Below are positions 8,866-19,213 of a stretch of DNA of 64,000 nucleotides, one piece after another; positions within the stretch are counted from its first letter, which is position 1; the number at the start of each line of letters is the position of its first letter. A model generated the notes under the pieces. It had not been told where the DNA came from. It worked only from the letters and a program-made list of their open reading frames with translations, and made no database searches. The translations under genes were made by a program, and so were the position numbers. Origin of the DNA: Shewanella sp. SR44-3 (GTDB lineage: Bacteria > Pseudomonadota > Gammaproteobacteria > Enterobacterales > Shewanellaceae); the NCBI RefSeq assembly GCF_014163735.1, contig NZ_JACJDV010000007.1:62001-126000 (forward strand), written 5' to 3'.

Positions 8866-10674
8866 TCATTTTTTGGTTACCGTTTCTATGTTTAATTGCA
8901 CGGCTTTTCCTGCTTGGAGTCGATAGATTTTATCCATTCTATCCATCCCAGTAAGTTTGTGACTTATCATGAGAAGGCTTTTATCTTTGGCAAACTCGAA
9001 CAGCAAATTTAATATTTCCATTTCGGTTTTGCTGTCTAACCCTTCGGTGGGTTCATCGAGCAATAATAACTGGGCATCGTGAAGTAACACTCTGGCAATG
9101 CCAATGCGTCTGCGCTCTCCCCCTGATAGTGTGCGCCCACCTTCACCTAGCCAGAGTGATAAGCCTTGGGTGGTGTTAGCTAAATACTCAAGCCCGACGT
9201 GCTGTAAGGTCTGAATAATACGTGCATCAATGTCTTTATCGTTCAGTGACTCAGCATTAATTGCTATGCTCAAATTGTCCCTTAGGCTTGCGCTAAATAT
9301 ATCGACTCTTTGGCTGACAATACTCATGCTGCTTCGTAGATGGTCCTCTGGGAGGGCGGTGATCTGCTGTCCGTTGATCTGTATATCGCCTGAGTCTGGC
9401 AGGTATTCACGGCTAATCAGTGACAATAAACTGGATTTCCCGCAGCCCGTTGGGCCCAATAAAGCCACTTTCTCGCCCTTGGGGATAATAAGCTCAAGCT
9501 GCTGAAATAACGGCTGTGTCTGAGTGTAGCCAAAGTTTATTCCAGTTAAGCTTAAGCTTGGGGGGGCTTTGTCCACTCCGTTGATTGTCGTTAGAGCCGC
9601 AGTGCTCGCAGAGGAGTCTAAGGCAGACTCAGCAAATTGAATGCTGGGAGTTTGATTGACTAAGGTATTTAAGCGCTTTGCTGACGCTATGCTAGTGGCC
9701 AGCTGATTAAAAGCTAGGCTGATTGGCTGCAGGGTTTCTATGCAAGCCATGGCGGTAAATACCAGTAAGGCTAGTACAGCGCCGGTAATAGGCTCGCGGG
9801 TAATAAATTCCAGTTGCGAAACACCTGAAACTGAGTGGGATGGGTTTATTGCAGCGTCCATGGCAATGCCAGCCATCAACAACACGCTAATTACCGCAAA
9901 ACCGTGACAAAGAATGATAACGCCTTGGCTTAAACCTGCGACTTTGGCAAGGGACTCTTGGTTGGCATACAGGCGAGCTTCCGCCTGATAAAAATCCTGT
10001 AAGTATCGGTTGTTGGCTTCAAATAGACTGAGTTCAGCTTGACCTTGAAGGATATCTATCAGCTGCACGCGAACGGCTTGTTTCGTTTGCGGCAGTGCAG
10101 TGCCAGCTTTACTGCCCAGATGATAAAAAAACCAAGGTAGGACAAGCCATGTAGTCAGTAAAAAAACCACCAAAACTAAGGCTATGCCTAAGTTAAACCA
10201 AGCCACAAAAAAGTACAGGCTTAAGATCATCACTAATGCAGCGAACATGGGGGTGATCAGCCGTAAATAGAGATGATCTAAAGTGTCGATATCAGCAATT
10301 AAGCGGTTAAGTAAATCCCCTTGGCGTATGGTGCTTAGCTCTTTACTGCTAAGAGGCAGTAACCTTTTCCACACCCATACTCTAAGATCTGCAAGTAGAC
10401 TAAAGGTGGCTTGATGAGTCGCCATTCGCTCACCATAGCGGCTAACGGTCCGTAAAATGGAGAAAAACCTAACGCCCGCAGCAGGCGTAAAAAAATTAAA
10501 TGCAGCGGCGCTGGCCGCAGTCAGTCCAGCCACCGCAGAAGCTGAAATGAACCAGCCTGATAATGCCAATAACCCCATGGCGGCCAGTAAGCTTATGAGG
10601 GTAAGGGTGAATCCTACACTCATCATCAATAAATGCTGTTTAAAAAGTCGTAAATAGGGCAGTAAATCTTTCAT
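8866..10674 (-). CDS. cydC: Thiol exporter ABC subunit CydC
   Basis: One half of the heterodimeric CydDC exporter, which moves glutathione and cysteine to the periplasm and is needed for cytochrome bd assembly. The 602 residues hold six membrane helices (about 15-320) and an ATPase domain with Walker A GPTGCGKSS, signature LSGGERRR and Walker B LLLLDEP. It starts in an ATGA overlap with cydD. A Ser/Ala-rich linker with SALDSSASTAAL joins the two domains. Confidence 0.92.
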   Translation of the reverse strand: MKDLLPYLRLFKQHLLMMSVGFTLTLISLLAAMGLLALSGWFISASAVAGLTAASAAAFNFFTPAAGVRFFSILRTVSRYGERMATHQATFSLLADLRVWVWKRLLPLSSKELSTIRQGDLLNRLIADIDTLDHLYLRLITPMFAALVMILSLYFFVAWFNLGIALVLVVFLLTTWLVLPWFFYHLGSKAGTALPQTKQAVRVQLIDILQGQAELSLFEANNRYLQDFYQAEARLYANQESLAKVAGLSQGVIILCHGFAVISVLLMAGIAMDAAINPSHSVSGVSQLEFITREPITGAVLALLVFTAMACIETLQPISLAFNQLATSIASAKRLNTLVNQTPSIQFAESALDSSASTAALTTINGVDKAPPSLSLTGINFGYTQTQPLFQQLELIIPKGEKVALLGPTGCGKSSLLSLISREYLPDSGDIQINGQQITALPEDHLRSSMSIVSQRVDIFSASLRDNLSIAINAESLNDKDIDARIIQTLQHVGLEYLANTTQGLSLWLGEGGRTLSGGERRRIGIARVLLHDAQLLLLDEPTEGLDSKTEMEILNLLFEFAKDKSLLMISHKLTGMDRMDKIYRLQAGKAVQLNIETVTKK

Positions 10675-12518
10675 GAATTTAGCCCCAAGCTTGTCTGTAA
10701 GTCGATGTCATACGCAGTTTGAGCATTAAGTTGGCAGAAAAGCCCGTTTTGTGCCATTAGCTCATCATAGCTGCCGCTGCTATTTAGTTGGCCTTTTTCA
10801 AGCACTAAAATGGTGTCCATTGCGCCTAGTTGGCTGAGTTTATGAGTCACGATAAGTAGGCATTTGGCTGTGGTTTCTTTAGTTAAGCTTTGAGTAATCG
10901 CATCGGCACTGGCGCTATCTAAGCTCGCTGTGGGTTCATCAAGAATAAACACGTTAGCATCGCGACTTAAAGCTCTGGCAAGTGCGATACGTTGGGCTTG
11001 ACCCACTGAAATGCCTGCAGCCTGCTCACCAATGCTTAATTTAAGCCCCAAAGGGTGCTGGCTAACAAAGTCATCAATGTTGGCTTTAGCAAGTAACTCC
11101 CAAGCTTTTTCAGTACTTAAGGTTTGATTGCCAAGGCGTAAATTGTCCATCAAGGTACCGTGAAACAATTGCGGCTCTTGTCCGAGCCAAGCTAGATTAT
11201 TACGCCAATGACTCAAATCCAGTTGATTAAACTCAATGCCCTGAATTTTTAGCGAGCCTTCGTATGGTAAAAAGCCCAGTAGCAGATTCACTAAGGTGGT
11301 TTTTCCTGAGCCACTGGCACCAACGACAGCCAGCTTCTGCTGACCACTAATGGTAAAGCTAATGGGTCCTAAAAGGCATTCCCCATCATGAGTGAACACC
11401 TTAAGATTATTAGCTTCTAACTCCCAAGTCTTTAAGTCAATCTTAGTGTGTGATGCCTTGGATGATGCAATGAGAGATGTAGTGATATGACTCGTTAGGC
11501 TTGAGTCTTGGATGTTAAGCAAGGTGACAAGGCTTTCTGCGGCACCAATGGCTTTTGCTTTAGCATGATAATGCGTACCGAGATCTTTGAGAGGCTGATA
11601 AAACTCAGGGGCCAGTAACAAGACAAATAAGCCGCTAAACAGGCTTAAGCGATGTTCAGTGGGGGGGAGTAGGCTAAAACTGCCCCATTCTAAATGGCCT
11701 AAAAAACTAAAGCCAAAGTAGACTGCCAATATGGCGATGGAAATGGCGGCGAAAAACTCCAATACAGCCGAACTCAAAAAGGCGAGGCTCAGCACTGACA
11801 TGGTGCGCTGCTTAACGTCATTTGACACATTAGCGATTTTGTCAATTTCGGCTTGCTGACGATGAAATAAAATTAATGTTCTTAGGCCTCGAAGGCTGTC
11901 GAGAAAGTGGCCGTTTAATTGCTGCAAAGCCGAGAAGTTTTTACGATTAGCTTCGGCGGCGCCCATACCGACTAATACCATAAATAGTGGGATGAGCGGC
12001 GCTGTTACCAACAAAATCATAGCGCTTAGCCAGTTAATCGGCACAATTGCTGCGAGAATAATCAGTGGTATAAATCCCGCGAGCATCATAGCTGGCAAGT
12101 ATTTCGCGTAAAAGTCGTGCAGATCTTCGATTTGCTCCAGCACGATATTTGCCCAAGTGCCAGCAGGCTTAGTGTTAATAAAGCTTGGGCCTAATGAAAT
12201 CAGCTTATTGAGTACGGTTTGCCGCACTTGGGCTCTTAACTTTTTCCCAGCAATGAATCCAGAACTCTCCTTGGCATAGGCAAGTAAAGCGCGAAATATG
12301 GTGAGTGATAGCAGGGCGATGAGTTCAGGATAAAAAGTCAGCAGTGACAATTGTTGCATAATCAGGCCGTCTAACACGCTAGCCAAGGTATATGCTTGAG
12401 CCAGTAAACATAGACCGGTGAGAATGCCAAATAAGACCGTAAGTTTGAGGTAGCCAGCACAGACAGTCTGTTGCTGTTTAAGCCACAGGGTTAATGACTT
12501 TTCTAACGACTTATCCAT
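10671..12518 (-). CDS. cydD: Thiol exporter ABC subunit CydD
   Basis: Partner of CydC. The start MDKSLEKSLTLWLKQQQ and the segments KPAGTWANIVLEQIEDLHDFY and APLIPLFMVLVGMGAA match E. coli CydD closely. The 615 residues contain six membrane helices and an ATPase domain with GASGSGKT, SVGQAQR and VFILDEP. As in E. coli it precedes cydC. The operon is bounded by the 8767-8800 terminator and a 558-bp gene-free region upstream. No cydAB genes are in the window. Confidence 0.94.
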   Translation of the reverse strand: MDKSLEKSLTLWLKQQQTVCAGYLKLTVLFGILTGLCLLAQAYTLASVLDGLIMQQLSLLTFYPELIALLSLTIFRALLAYAKESSGFIAGKKLRAQVRQTVLNKLISLGPSFINTKPAGTWANIVLEQIEDLHDFYAKYLPAMMLAGFIPLIILAAIVPINWLSAMILLVTAPLIPLFMVLVGMGAAEANRKNFSALQQLNGHFLDSLRGLRTLILFHRQQAEIDKIANVSNDVKQRTMSVLSLAFLSSAVLEFFAAISIAILAVYFGFSFLGHLEWGSFSLLPPTEHRLSLFSGLFVLLLAPEFYQPLKDLGTHYHAKAKAIGAAESLVTLLNIQDSSLTSHITTSLIASSKASHTKIDLKTWELEANNLKVFTHDGECLLGPISFTISGQQKLAVVGASGSGKTTLVNLLLGFLPYEGSLKIQGIEFNQLDLSHWRNNLAWLGQEPQLFHGTLMDNLRLGNQTLSTEKAWELLAKANIDDFVSQHPLGLKLSIGEQAAGISVGQAQRIALARALSRDANVFILDEPTASLDSASADAITQSLTKETTAKCLLIVTHKLSQLGAMDTILVLEKGQLNSSGSYDELMAQNGLFCQLNAQTAYDIDLQTSLGLNS

Positions 12519-13076
12519 GTAATTTCCAAGATGTAAGCTTATGACGGACAGCGATTTTGCAGTATAACCCAGAAGGGGGAGTAATACTTAACCATACCTA
12601 TAAAGCTGCATCTGAAGTAAAGCGGATTACCTGAAGATAGAGTCTAAGGAATATGAGTTTTTAGATCTAAGATCCATAATGAATCAATAATTTTGCACTG
12701 ACTCGCAAATATCCGCTAGCTTAGTTTTAGTTTTGCTTATAGGGCAGGATAGAATTGGTGGAATTGAAATTAAATGAGTTGAGCAAAGGGTGATAAAGGC
12801 ATGGGTTTTAATTTAGCTCAAGGATATAATGTTCAAAAGCATTATGACGAAAAGCCGCTAAGCTTATAACGACATTGTGCTAATTGAAAATCTTCAGCTA
12901 ATGTTGATGGAATACGGATACAGCACTTAAGTTTGGGCGCTTTAATTTGTATCGCCATAGGGAGTTCGATATCAAGTTGGCACTGAATAACGGCTATCTT
13001 ATACAGATGTAACGCTGATTTTAAATGGTGCAACGGAGCTGGGGTCACAGTATCCGCTATTTTAGGAACATAAAGT
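12519..13076. other. Gene-free 558-bp region between cydD and a chemoreceptor gene
   Basis: It should contain the divergent promoters of cydDC (minus) and the chemoreceptor (plus). A 105-codon minus-strand frame overlaps its right half and the chemoreceptor start, but has no ribosome binding site or recognisable domain. No structured element was recognised. Confidence 0.5.
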
Positions 13077-14522
13077 ATGAAGCAAATACAATTTAGAAAA
13101 ATCGATGCGATACTCATTAAATTTAGCTTGAATGGTAAATTTTGGATTGTTTGTTCCATGGTTGCAGCAATAACAAGTGCCGTTGCCTTGATGAACTTTC
13201 AACACGCAACGCAATTAATTGAAGCTCAATCCATGGCCAAAGTGACTGCCAGTGTAGAAGCTGTAGCCGCGGTAGCTAATAGGCAAAACCTCTCCGATAC
13301 CAGTTTACAGGCATTTGCTCAGAAGAATAATTTACAGTTATCTTCACAAAACATTAATCGCAGACAGGGCGATACCGTGACTGCTAGTGCTGCGGCTGGA
13401 AATCAATATTTAGAGCAAACTCAGATAGTGACGGCTTGGGAGCAAGATGCCCGCAGTGACACACAGCTACTCTTATGGCTGGCGTTTATCGGACTATTGC
13501 CACTATTTCAATTAAGCTACTGGATTTCGACCTCCTTAGGCGGCGGTCTATGGGACATGTATATTGCCATCAAGCGCCTAGCAGACGGCGATCTAAGCTG
13601 TCGATTAAATTTTTTCGGCACCGATGACTTTAGTATGATTGCCAAGGAAATTGATCGCAGCGCTGATAACATGAGTGAAATGGTCAAAGCCATTCGCAGC
13701 AACGCCCATACATTAGAAGTGGCGTCTGCAGAGTTTAATAATCAGGCGAACACTAACGGCAAGCTCATCAGCCAGCAACACCACTCCCTTGATTCAGTTT
13801 CCCACGCGATGGAGCAAATGACAGCGGCCATCTCAGATGTATCCCACAATGCCAGTGACACTTCATCGCGCACTAAAGACAGTGCCAAGCAAGTGGATTC
13901 AAGTTTAGTGCAGATCAGCGGTTCGGTAAAAAGCATCAGTAATCTATCACAGCGCATCGGTGAAGTATTTTCATCGGTGGAGAAATTATCTAAAGATGCC
14001 ACTCAAATTAATGATGTGGTGACCACAATTAATGGCATCTCAGAGCAAACTAATTTATTAGCTTTGAACGCTGCTATCGAAGCGGCACGTGCTGGCGAGC
14101 AAGGTCGAGGTTTTGCGGTTGTGGCAGATGAGGTGCGCACCCTAGCAGGGCGTACCCAACAAGCAACAGTTGAAATTCAGAAAATGATTGAAGGGTTGCA
14201 AGCTGGTTCAATTAAGCTCAGTGGCATTACCAATATGATTGTTGAGCAAGCAGAAGAGGGACGTAATAGCATCAGCGGTGTAGGTGATGACGTGGCTAGA
14301 ATGGCTGAATCCATCAATGCCGTATTTGATATGAGCACTCAGATAGCTGCTTCAGCGGAGCAGCAAAGCATGTCATCACGAGATGTGTCGGGACAAATCA
14401 CCGAAATCCGCCTGCAATCAGACACCATACTTGCCAATGCTCAAAACGCCGAGCTACTGGCTAGTAATTTACAAAAAGCCTCCAAAGACTTAGAGCAAAT
14501 CTTGGTTCAATATCAGCTTTAG
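13077..14522 (+). CDS. Methyl-accepting chemotaxis protein
   Basis: A transmembrane chemoreceptor that controls the CheA kinase. The 481 residues are arranged as TM1 (about 22-40), a small periplasmic domain of about 90 residues, TM2 (about 131-152), a HAMP domain (about 150-205) and a coiled-coil signalling domain. The highly conserved hairpin tip is at about 323-360, with [20 protein letters not shown] followed by [15 protein letters not shown]. The periplasmic part is too short for Cache or four-helix ligand domains and matches nothing I know, so the stimulus is unknown. There is no C-terminal CheR/CheB tether. An AGGA lies 9 bp before the ATG. Confidence 0.92.
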   Translation: MKQIQFRKIDAILIKFSLNGKFWIVCSMVAAITSAVALMNFQHATQLIEAQSMAKVTASVEAVAAVANRQNLSDTSLQAFAQKNNLQLSSQNINRRQGDTVTASAAAGNQYLEQTQIVTAWEQDARSDTQLLLWLAFIGLLPLFQLSYWISTSLGGGLWDMYIAIKRLADGDLSCRLNFFGTDDFSMIAKEIDRSADNMSEMVKAIRSNAHTLEVASAEFNNQANTNGKLISQQHHSLDSVSHAMEQMTAAISDVSHNASDTSSRTKDSAKQVDSSLVQISGSVKSISNLSQRIGEVFSSVEKLSKDATQINDVVTTINGISEQTNLLALNAAIEAARAGEQGRGFAVVADEVRTLAGRTQQATVEIQKMIEGLQAGSIKLSGITNMIVEQAEEGRNSISGVGDDVARMAESINAVFDMSTQIAASAEQQSMSSRDVSGQITEIRLQSDTILANAQNAELLASNLQKASKDLEQILVQYQL

Positions 14523-14545
14523 TTGAGACTGAAAAGTTGAATTTA

Positions 14546-14585
14546 ATTAGGAATGAAGCCGATATTTGTTGGTTTCATTCCTAAT
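14546..14585. terminator. Hairpin after the chemoreceptor gene
   Basis: Arms 14546-14560 and 14571-14585 pair over 15 bp with a single G-U, around a 10-nt loop. No clear T-run follows, so it may be a weak terminator or an RNA-stabilising hairpin. Confidence 0.45.
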
Positions 14586-14646
14586 CTGTACTAGCTCAGA
14601 CTTAATCTAAATAATGAATTATTTAAACTCAATGCCGCGGATATAA

Positions 14647-15096
14647 TTAACCTTTGGAAGAGGATTCTGCGTTTTGTTTTTCAAGCTGTTTGGTGAATGT
14701 GGCTATCATGCCGCTATATATCATTATTTGTTGTTGTAATTGCTTTCTTTTCTCAACAGCTTCTTCAGAGTTGTCACCTTTTAATTCACTCAATTGTTCT
14801 TTGAGTTCTTTAACTTTTTCTTCAAGGTCTTTAATCTGCTTTTCTACCGGAGATAGAGCTTTACCGCCATCAGCTTCTTCTGCTGAGCCACTATCAGAGG
14901 CCCCTTGTGCATGTAAGACTGCACCTGTAGAAGCAGCCAGTGCATTTTTACCCGCTTGGGAAATCGACACCTTATCTTGCTCACTTTGAGGAGAAACAGA
15001 GGCGACACTTGGAGCACCGTCTGCACCTTGAGTGCGTACCTGAACTTTGAGTGGGCTCTGGCTACCTAAAGCCATTTTTGCGCCTGAAATTTCCAT
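14647..15096 (-). CDS. Coiled-coil protein, possibly FlxA-like
   Basis: A 149-residue soluble protein. The first 80 residues are low complexity (Ser, Ala, Gln) and include KVSISQAGK, a phrase seen near the N-terminus of some flagellar and FlxA-like proteins. Residues about 82-140 form a strongly charged coiled coil (repeated KDLEEKVKELKEQL type). There is no signal peptide. Together with the neighbouring chemoreceptor, a flagellum or motility link is possible but unproven. Confidence 0.6.
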   Translation of the reverse strand: MEISGAKMALGSQSPLKVQVRTQGADGAPSVASVSPQSEQDKVSISQAGKNALAASTGAVLHAQGASDSGSAEEADGGKALSPVEKQIKDLEEKVKELKEQLSELKGDNSEEAVEKRKQLQQQIMIYSGMIATFTKQLEKQNAESSSKG

Positions 15097-15256
15097 GGAG
15101 CTCCCTCTTTAACTGTGTGACTGTCCATCTAAAGCCAAGCATAATATGCTTATCTTGCCGTGAATAACAGTTTATCGGCGCAAATTCTCATTCCTTGAAC
15201 CGCTTAATGATAAGTAGTGCCAATTTAAATCGAATGACTGATATCCTCATTTATTG

Positions 15257-15742
15257 TTAGGCTTTTATTGCCTGAAATACACAGATTAAGCGTGCAGCAA
15301 AAAAACCACAAAACAGTCCATAAATGACACTGATTATGATCATAAAGTCCATATCCAGAGTAAAAGGAAGTTCTCGAGCTAGGGCGATGGCAACAGCGTA
15401 TTTTATAAAGAAAATAAGCATGATAGCTATAAATGGTAGCCAGCTCGGGGCTAGAGAGAAATGCTTACTCTGGGCATCGTAATTGACTTCGCCCAGTAAG
15501 CTCCATCGAGTCGTTAATAGCAGGCTTAACAGCCCACCTGTCAGCCATAGAATAAGGCTGGTACTATTGAATTCAAAGCTTGTGATAACAGCCGCCAGTG
15601 ACAAAACGATCATTAAAAAGGGGAGTAATAGCGCTTGAAGTAAATTGATTTGTCGCGGCTTGGTTTGTTTTAGACCAAAAAAAATCAACACAAAAAACAA
15701 CACAAAAACCCATGTGGGTGTGTGACTAATAATGGTGGACAT
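15257..15742 (-). CDS. Small integral membrane protein, DUF6622-like
   Basis: I chose the ATG at 15742, which has AGGAAA about eight bases upstream and gives MSTIISHTPTWVFVLFFVLI; the frame opens 66 bp earlier without a good ribosome site. The 161 residues contain about five hydrophobic helices (TPTWVFVLFF..., LLLPFLMIVLSL, LILWLTGGLLSLLL, LPFIAIMLIFFIKY, IIISVIYGLFCGFF). The opening resembles DUF6622 proteins; function unknown. The gene stands alone. Confidence 0.65.
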   Translation of the reverse strand: MSTIISHTPTWVFVLFFVLIFFGLKQTKPRQINLLQALLLPFLMIVLSLAAVITSFEFNSTSLILWLTGGLLSLLLTTRWSLLGEVNYDAQSKHFSLAPSWLPFIAIMLIFFIKYAVAIALARELPFTLDMDFMIIISVIYGLFCGFFAARLICVFQAIKA

Positions 15743-15994
15743 AGGTGTTTCCTCGAAATTTGATTTCATCGGCTGTAATGAGTCATAGTGTGTGGTAATT
15801 AACCGCAATTTGGGTTAACTGGCATCTTAGGCATTAAACCTTAGGTGCGAAGTGGCGATTTGATCCAAAGTCATGACTGCTGACTGCGCAGCTTGCCCTT
15901 AGATTTCACTGTTGTTAGATTAATGTTAAATCAAAGCTGTGGCTATATCTTTATTGTTATTTGGCTAATAGAAACACTAGATTAAGGAATTGAT

Positions 15995-16669
15995 ATGAAT
16001 CAAGAACATCTGCCGCTAACAGATTTTGTTGAATATCCACAAGATGAGATGTTAAGCCGCGCTAATGCCCATTATATGGATATTAAACGCCGCCATTCGA
16101 TTCGTCAGTTTTCTGACCGCCCAGTGCCGAAAGATATTATTGCCCAGTGTATTTTAGCCGCGGGTACGGCACCAAATGGCGCGAATCATCAGCCTTGGCA
16201 TTTTGTGGCCATTAGTCAACCACAAGTTAAAGCGCAAATTCGCCAGCAAGCAGAAGCATTAGAACAAGCTTTTTATGCCGGACGCGCCGGGGAGGAGTGG
16301 CTCGATGCGTTAAAACCATTAGGGACCAATGCCGATAAAGCTTATCTTGAGCACGCGCCGTGGTTAATTGCGGTTTTTAGTCAAAAACGCTTACAAGAAG
16401 AAGGTCAGGAGAAGAGTAATTACTACGTTCATGAGTCTGTAGGAATCGCGACAGGGTTTCTTATACAAGCCTTGCACAATGCAGGGCTTGGCACTTTAAC
16501 CCACACACCTAAGCCTATGAGTTTTTTGTCTAAAATATGCCAACGAGATAATGACAATGAAAGGCCTTATATGCTTATCATCGCTGGGTATCCAAGCGAG
16601 GATGCAACAATTCCGGCCCATGCATTAAGCAAAAAATCCTTAAGTGAGATCTGTGATTTTATTGAGTAG
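15995..16669 (+). CDS. Nitroreductase family FMN-dependent oxidoreductase
   Basis: A 224-residue flavoprotein. The N-terminal IKRRHSIRQFSDRPVP and the APNGANHQPWHFVAIS segment are FMN-phosphate and isoalloxazine contacts of the family. The C-terminal LLIIAGYPSED-type stretch closes the fold. Members reduce nitroaromatics, quinones or enones with NAD(P)H; the physiological substrate cannot be read from sequence. AAGGA precedes the ATG. It converges with the following acetyltransferase with only 3 bp between stops. Confidence 0.88.
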   Translation: MNQEHLPLTDFVEYPQDEMLSRANAHYMDIKRRHSIRQFSDRPVPKDIIAQCILAAGTAPNGANHQPWHFVAISQPQVKAQIRQQAEALEQAFYAGRAGEEWLDALKPLGTNADKAYLEHAPWLIAVFSQKRLQEEGQEKSNYYVHESVGIATGFLIQALHNAGLGTLTHTPKPMSFLSKICQRDNDNERPYMLIIAGYPSEDATIPAHALSKKSLSEICDFIE

Positions 16670-16672
16670 AGG

Positions 16673-17125
16673 CTATTTGGTCGCCGTTTCTTCATACATA
16701 AGATAATGGCTCTGTTCCATTCCTAGTGCTTCGTAGGTCCGCTGTGCAGCACTGTTTTCAGTTTCCACATAAAGGCGGAAACTGGCTGCGCCGCCTTGTT
16801 CTTTAGCGAGATCTTTGACGGCTTGATAGAGCTTGGCGTATATCCCTTGGCGGCGAAACTGAGGCAAGATATATACACTTTGGATCCAAAAATAGTTTTT
16901 GGCTCGCCAGTCACTCCACTCGAACGTTACCATCAGCGATCCTGCAATTTCACCATCGATATCAGCCACGAGATAGCAGCCTTTGTCTGGATGCGCTAAT
17001 AAAGTCCTAACGCCTAAGGTTAAGGTGTCGCTGTTAAGTTGCAGATTTTCCGTCTCTAGCGCCATAGCTTGATTAAAGTTAACTAAGGCATTTAAATCAG
17101 TGAGTTGACCTTTTCTTATTTTCAT
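16673..17125 (-). CDS. GNAT family N-acetyltransferase
   Basis: A 150-residue acetyl-CoA-dependent acetyltransferase. Motif A is visible in WIQSVYILPQFRRQGIYAKLYQ (the RRQGIY pyrophosphate loop), and motif B in LYVETENSAAQRTYEALGM. Substrate unknown. The gene stands alone on the minus strand, convergent with the nitroreductase. Confidence 0.88.
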   Translation of the reverse strand: MKIRKGQLTDLNALVNFNQAMALETENLQLNSDTLTLGVRTLLAHPDKGCYLVADIDGEIAGSLMVTFEWSDWRAKNYFWIQSVYILPQFRRQGIYAKLYQAVKDLAKEQGGAASFRLYVETENSAAQRTYEALGMEQSHYLMYEETATK

Positions 17126-17328
17126 TGTGAGCCTATATAATGGAGAGTGTTAGCTAAATTATCACATAAACAGCTTGAATATCACTGGCTAGGCAGTGGC
17201 AGTACTAATACAAACGATCGGATGACCTTGTCTGCTGATGAAGGATTATAACCTCATGAATTACTACCTTGAATAACCTCATTGGATTATCATAGCGGCA
17301 TAATTCCTTCTGGATAATTGTGATAATA

Positions 17329-17622
17329 ATGAAGTTGTTAACACTATTTAAAGCATTACATTTCATTGGATTAGCTATGTTTCTTATTGGGGGATGCGGT
17401 TATTTTTTTACGCAATTGAGCCTTGAATTATCAGGTATGCTGGTGCTTTCAAGTTTGATTGGTGTTGGTTTGATGTTGATGAGTCCTTATCCCATAGTAG
17501 AGTTTCTGCAGTGGGCACAGCAGCAAGACATGAATAAAATCGCTGTAAATATCAGCGATGATATTGATGATTCTAAAACAGGCAGTACTAGAGCAGGCAA
17601 TACTAAGATGGATAATCATTGA
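17329..17622 (+). CDS. Small membrane protein, function unknown
   Basis: About 97 residues with two hydrophobic helices (LHFIGLAMFLIGGCGYFF and LSGMLVLSSLIGVGLMLM), then a polar tail rich in Asp, Ser and Thr. I used the ATG at 17329; a GTG at 17320 is also possible. The stop overlaps the next ATG as TGATG, so it is translationally coupled to the acetyltransferase downstream and may work with it. I do not recognise the family. Confidence 0.6.
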   Translation: MKLLTLFKALHFIGLAMFLIGGCGYFFTQLSLELSGMLVLSSLIGVGLMLMSPYPIVEFLQWAQQQDMNKIAVNISDDIDDSKTGSTRAGNTKMDNH

Positions 17623-18164
17623 TGTTTACCTACCGTAAAGCAAGCCTAAGTGATGTGCCTAGATTAGCCCAGCTGGAGGCTCAGCACGTCAGTGATGAAC
17701 TGACCGCGGCTGATGTGGGTCAGTTAGCGGGTCAAGGTTTCAGCATCAAAGAGCTCACTATTTTGATTAATCAGCACTATTTGTTACTTGCCGAAGTTAA
17801 TCAGCAGATTGTGGGTTATGTGATTGCTGCGGGTTGGGATTTTTTTGCAGGGCAGGGCATATATTCAGCTTTGGTTAAACGCTTAGATAGAATCGAGCAT
17901 GAAGGCCCTAAGCTAACGGTGAAAAATTGCTGTCAATATGGCCCGATCTGGATAAGTCCTAGTTATCGAGGTAAAGGGATTTTTGTCCCGCTAGTCGCTG
18001 AGCTTAATGATGCAGTGAAGCACAAATATCCCTATATGCTGACTTTTATTGCTGAAGATAATAGCCGCTCATTTGCTGCGCATACGGCTAAAGCAGAGAT
18101 GCAGGTGGTGGATTTTATTGGTTTTGAACGGCGAGATTATTATCTATTACTTAAGCGTACTTGA
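17622..18164 (+). CDS. GNAT family N-acetyltransferase, coupled gene
   Basis: A 180-residue acetyltransferase beginning MFTYRKASLSDVPRLAQLEA. Motif A is GPIWISPSYRGKGIFVPLV, with YRGKGI as acetyl-CoA loop. The C-terminal VVDFIGFERRDYYLLLKR is typical of GNAT proteins acting on small molecules. The ATG at 17622 shares bases with the preceding stop; a TTG three bases earlier is less likely. It is followed by a bidirectional terminator. Confidence 0.85.
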   Translation: MFTYRKASLSDVPRLAQLEAQHVSDELTAADVGQLAGQGFSIKELTILINQHYLLLAEVNQQIVGYVIAAGWDFFAGQGIYSALVKRLDRIEHEGPKLTVKNCCQYGPIWISPSYRGKGIFVPLVAELNDAVKHKYPYMLTFIAEDNSRSFAAHTAKAEMQVVDFIGFERRDYYLLLKRT

Positions 18165-18170
18165 GTTGAC

Positions 18171-18202
18171 AAAAAAATAGCGCCTAAGGCGCTATTTTTA
18201 AT
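18171..18202. terminator. Bidirectional terminator between GNAT gene and lipA
   Basis: Arms AAATAGCGCC (18175-18184) and GGCGCTATTT (18188-18197) enclose a TAA loop, with A-run and T-run on either side. It can end both the plus-strand acetyltransferase operon and the minus-strand lipA transcript. Confidence 0.85.
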
Positions 18203-18246
18203 TTATTTTCAGCAAACTGAATATATTGCCCCAGAGGACAAGTTAA

Positions 18247-19212
18247 CTATTTAACTTCTTTACCTTGAGCTTGTAAGTCAGCATGGTAGCTTGAACGCAC
18301 CATAGGACCACAAGCTGCGTGAGTAAATCCTAGTTCGTCGGCTAACACTTTTAACTCATCAAATTCTGCTGGTGGCACGTAACGTACTACTGGTAAATGG
18401 AATTTAGACGGCTGTAAATACTGACCTAAAGTCAGCATTTCCACATTGTGAGTTCTTAAATCCCTCAGTACATCAGCGATTTCTTCATTGGTTTCACCTA
18501 AGCCCATCATTAAGCCCGACTTAGTCGGGATATGTGGGTGACGCTCTTTAAAGCGTTTAAGTAAATCTAATGACCACTGATAGTTAGCCCCCGGTCTTGC
18601 TTTGCGATAATGAGCAGGAGCGGTTTCTAGGTTGTGATTGAACACATCCGGTGGCTCTGTGGCGAGAATGTCTAAGGCTGCATCAATGCGGCCGCGGAAA
18701 TCTGGCACCAAGGTTTCGATTTTAATCTCTGGATTGAGTTTACGTATTTCACGAATACAATCTGCAAAGTGTTGCGCGCCGCCATCACGTAAATCATCAC
18801 GATCTACAGAGGTGATTACCACGTATTTAAGCTTCATATCGCGAATCGTTTGCGCTAGTTTGACCGGCTCTTCGGCATCAGGCTTAAGCGGGCGGCCATG
18901 GGCGACATCACAAAATGGGCAGCGGCGGGTACAGATGGCACCTAAGATCATAAAGGTCGCCGTGCCGTGGTTAAAACATTCAGAGAGATTCGGGCACGAG
19001 GCTTCTTCACATACTGAGTGCAGGCCATTCTTACGCAGGGCATCTTTAATTTCTAAGATACGTTGATTGGACGCTGGTAACTTTACCCTTAACCAATCAG
19101 GCTTGCGCAACATGGTTTCGCGTTCGGAAGGAACAATCTTTATCGGAATACGTGCCACTTTTTCTGCATCGCGCAGCTTGACACCAGGTTGTAATCTTTC
19201 AGGCCTATTCAT
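18247..19212 (-). CDS. lipA: Lipoyl synthase
   Basis: A radical-SAM enzyme that inserts two sulfurs into octanoyl groups on lipoyl domains of 2-oxoacid dehydrogenases and GcvH. The 321 residues carry both cluster motifs: auxiliary cluster cysteines 68, 73 and 79 ([12 protein letters not shown]) and radical-SAM cysteines 94, 98 and 101 (CTRRCPFC), plus the C-terminal RSSY serine that ligates the auxiliary cluster. It starts one base after the lipB stop, forming a ybeD-lipB-lipA operon. Confidence 0.97.
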   Translation of the reverse strand: MNRPERLQPGVKLRDAEKVARIPIKIVPSERETMLRKPDWLRVKLPASNQRILEIKDALRKNGLHSVCEEASCPNLSECFNHGTATFMILGAICTRRCPFCDVAHGRPLKPDAEEPVKLAQTIRDMKLKYVVITSVDRDDLRDGGAQHFADCIREIRKLNPEIKIETLVPDFRGRIDAALDILATEPPDVFNHNLETAPAHYRKARPGANYQWSLDLLKRFKERHPHIPTKSGLMMGLGETNEEIADVLRDLRTHNVEMLTLGQYLQPSKFHLPVVRYVPPAEFDELKVLADELGFTHAACGPMVRSSYHADLQAQGKEVK

Positions 19213-19213
19213 T

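Noticed and set aside
12842..13159. Minus-strand 105-codon frame before the chemoreceptor gene
   Set aside because: It overlaps the real chemoreceptor start, has no ribosome site and shows no domain.
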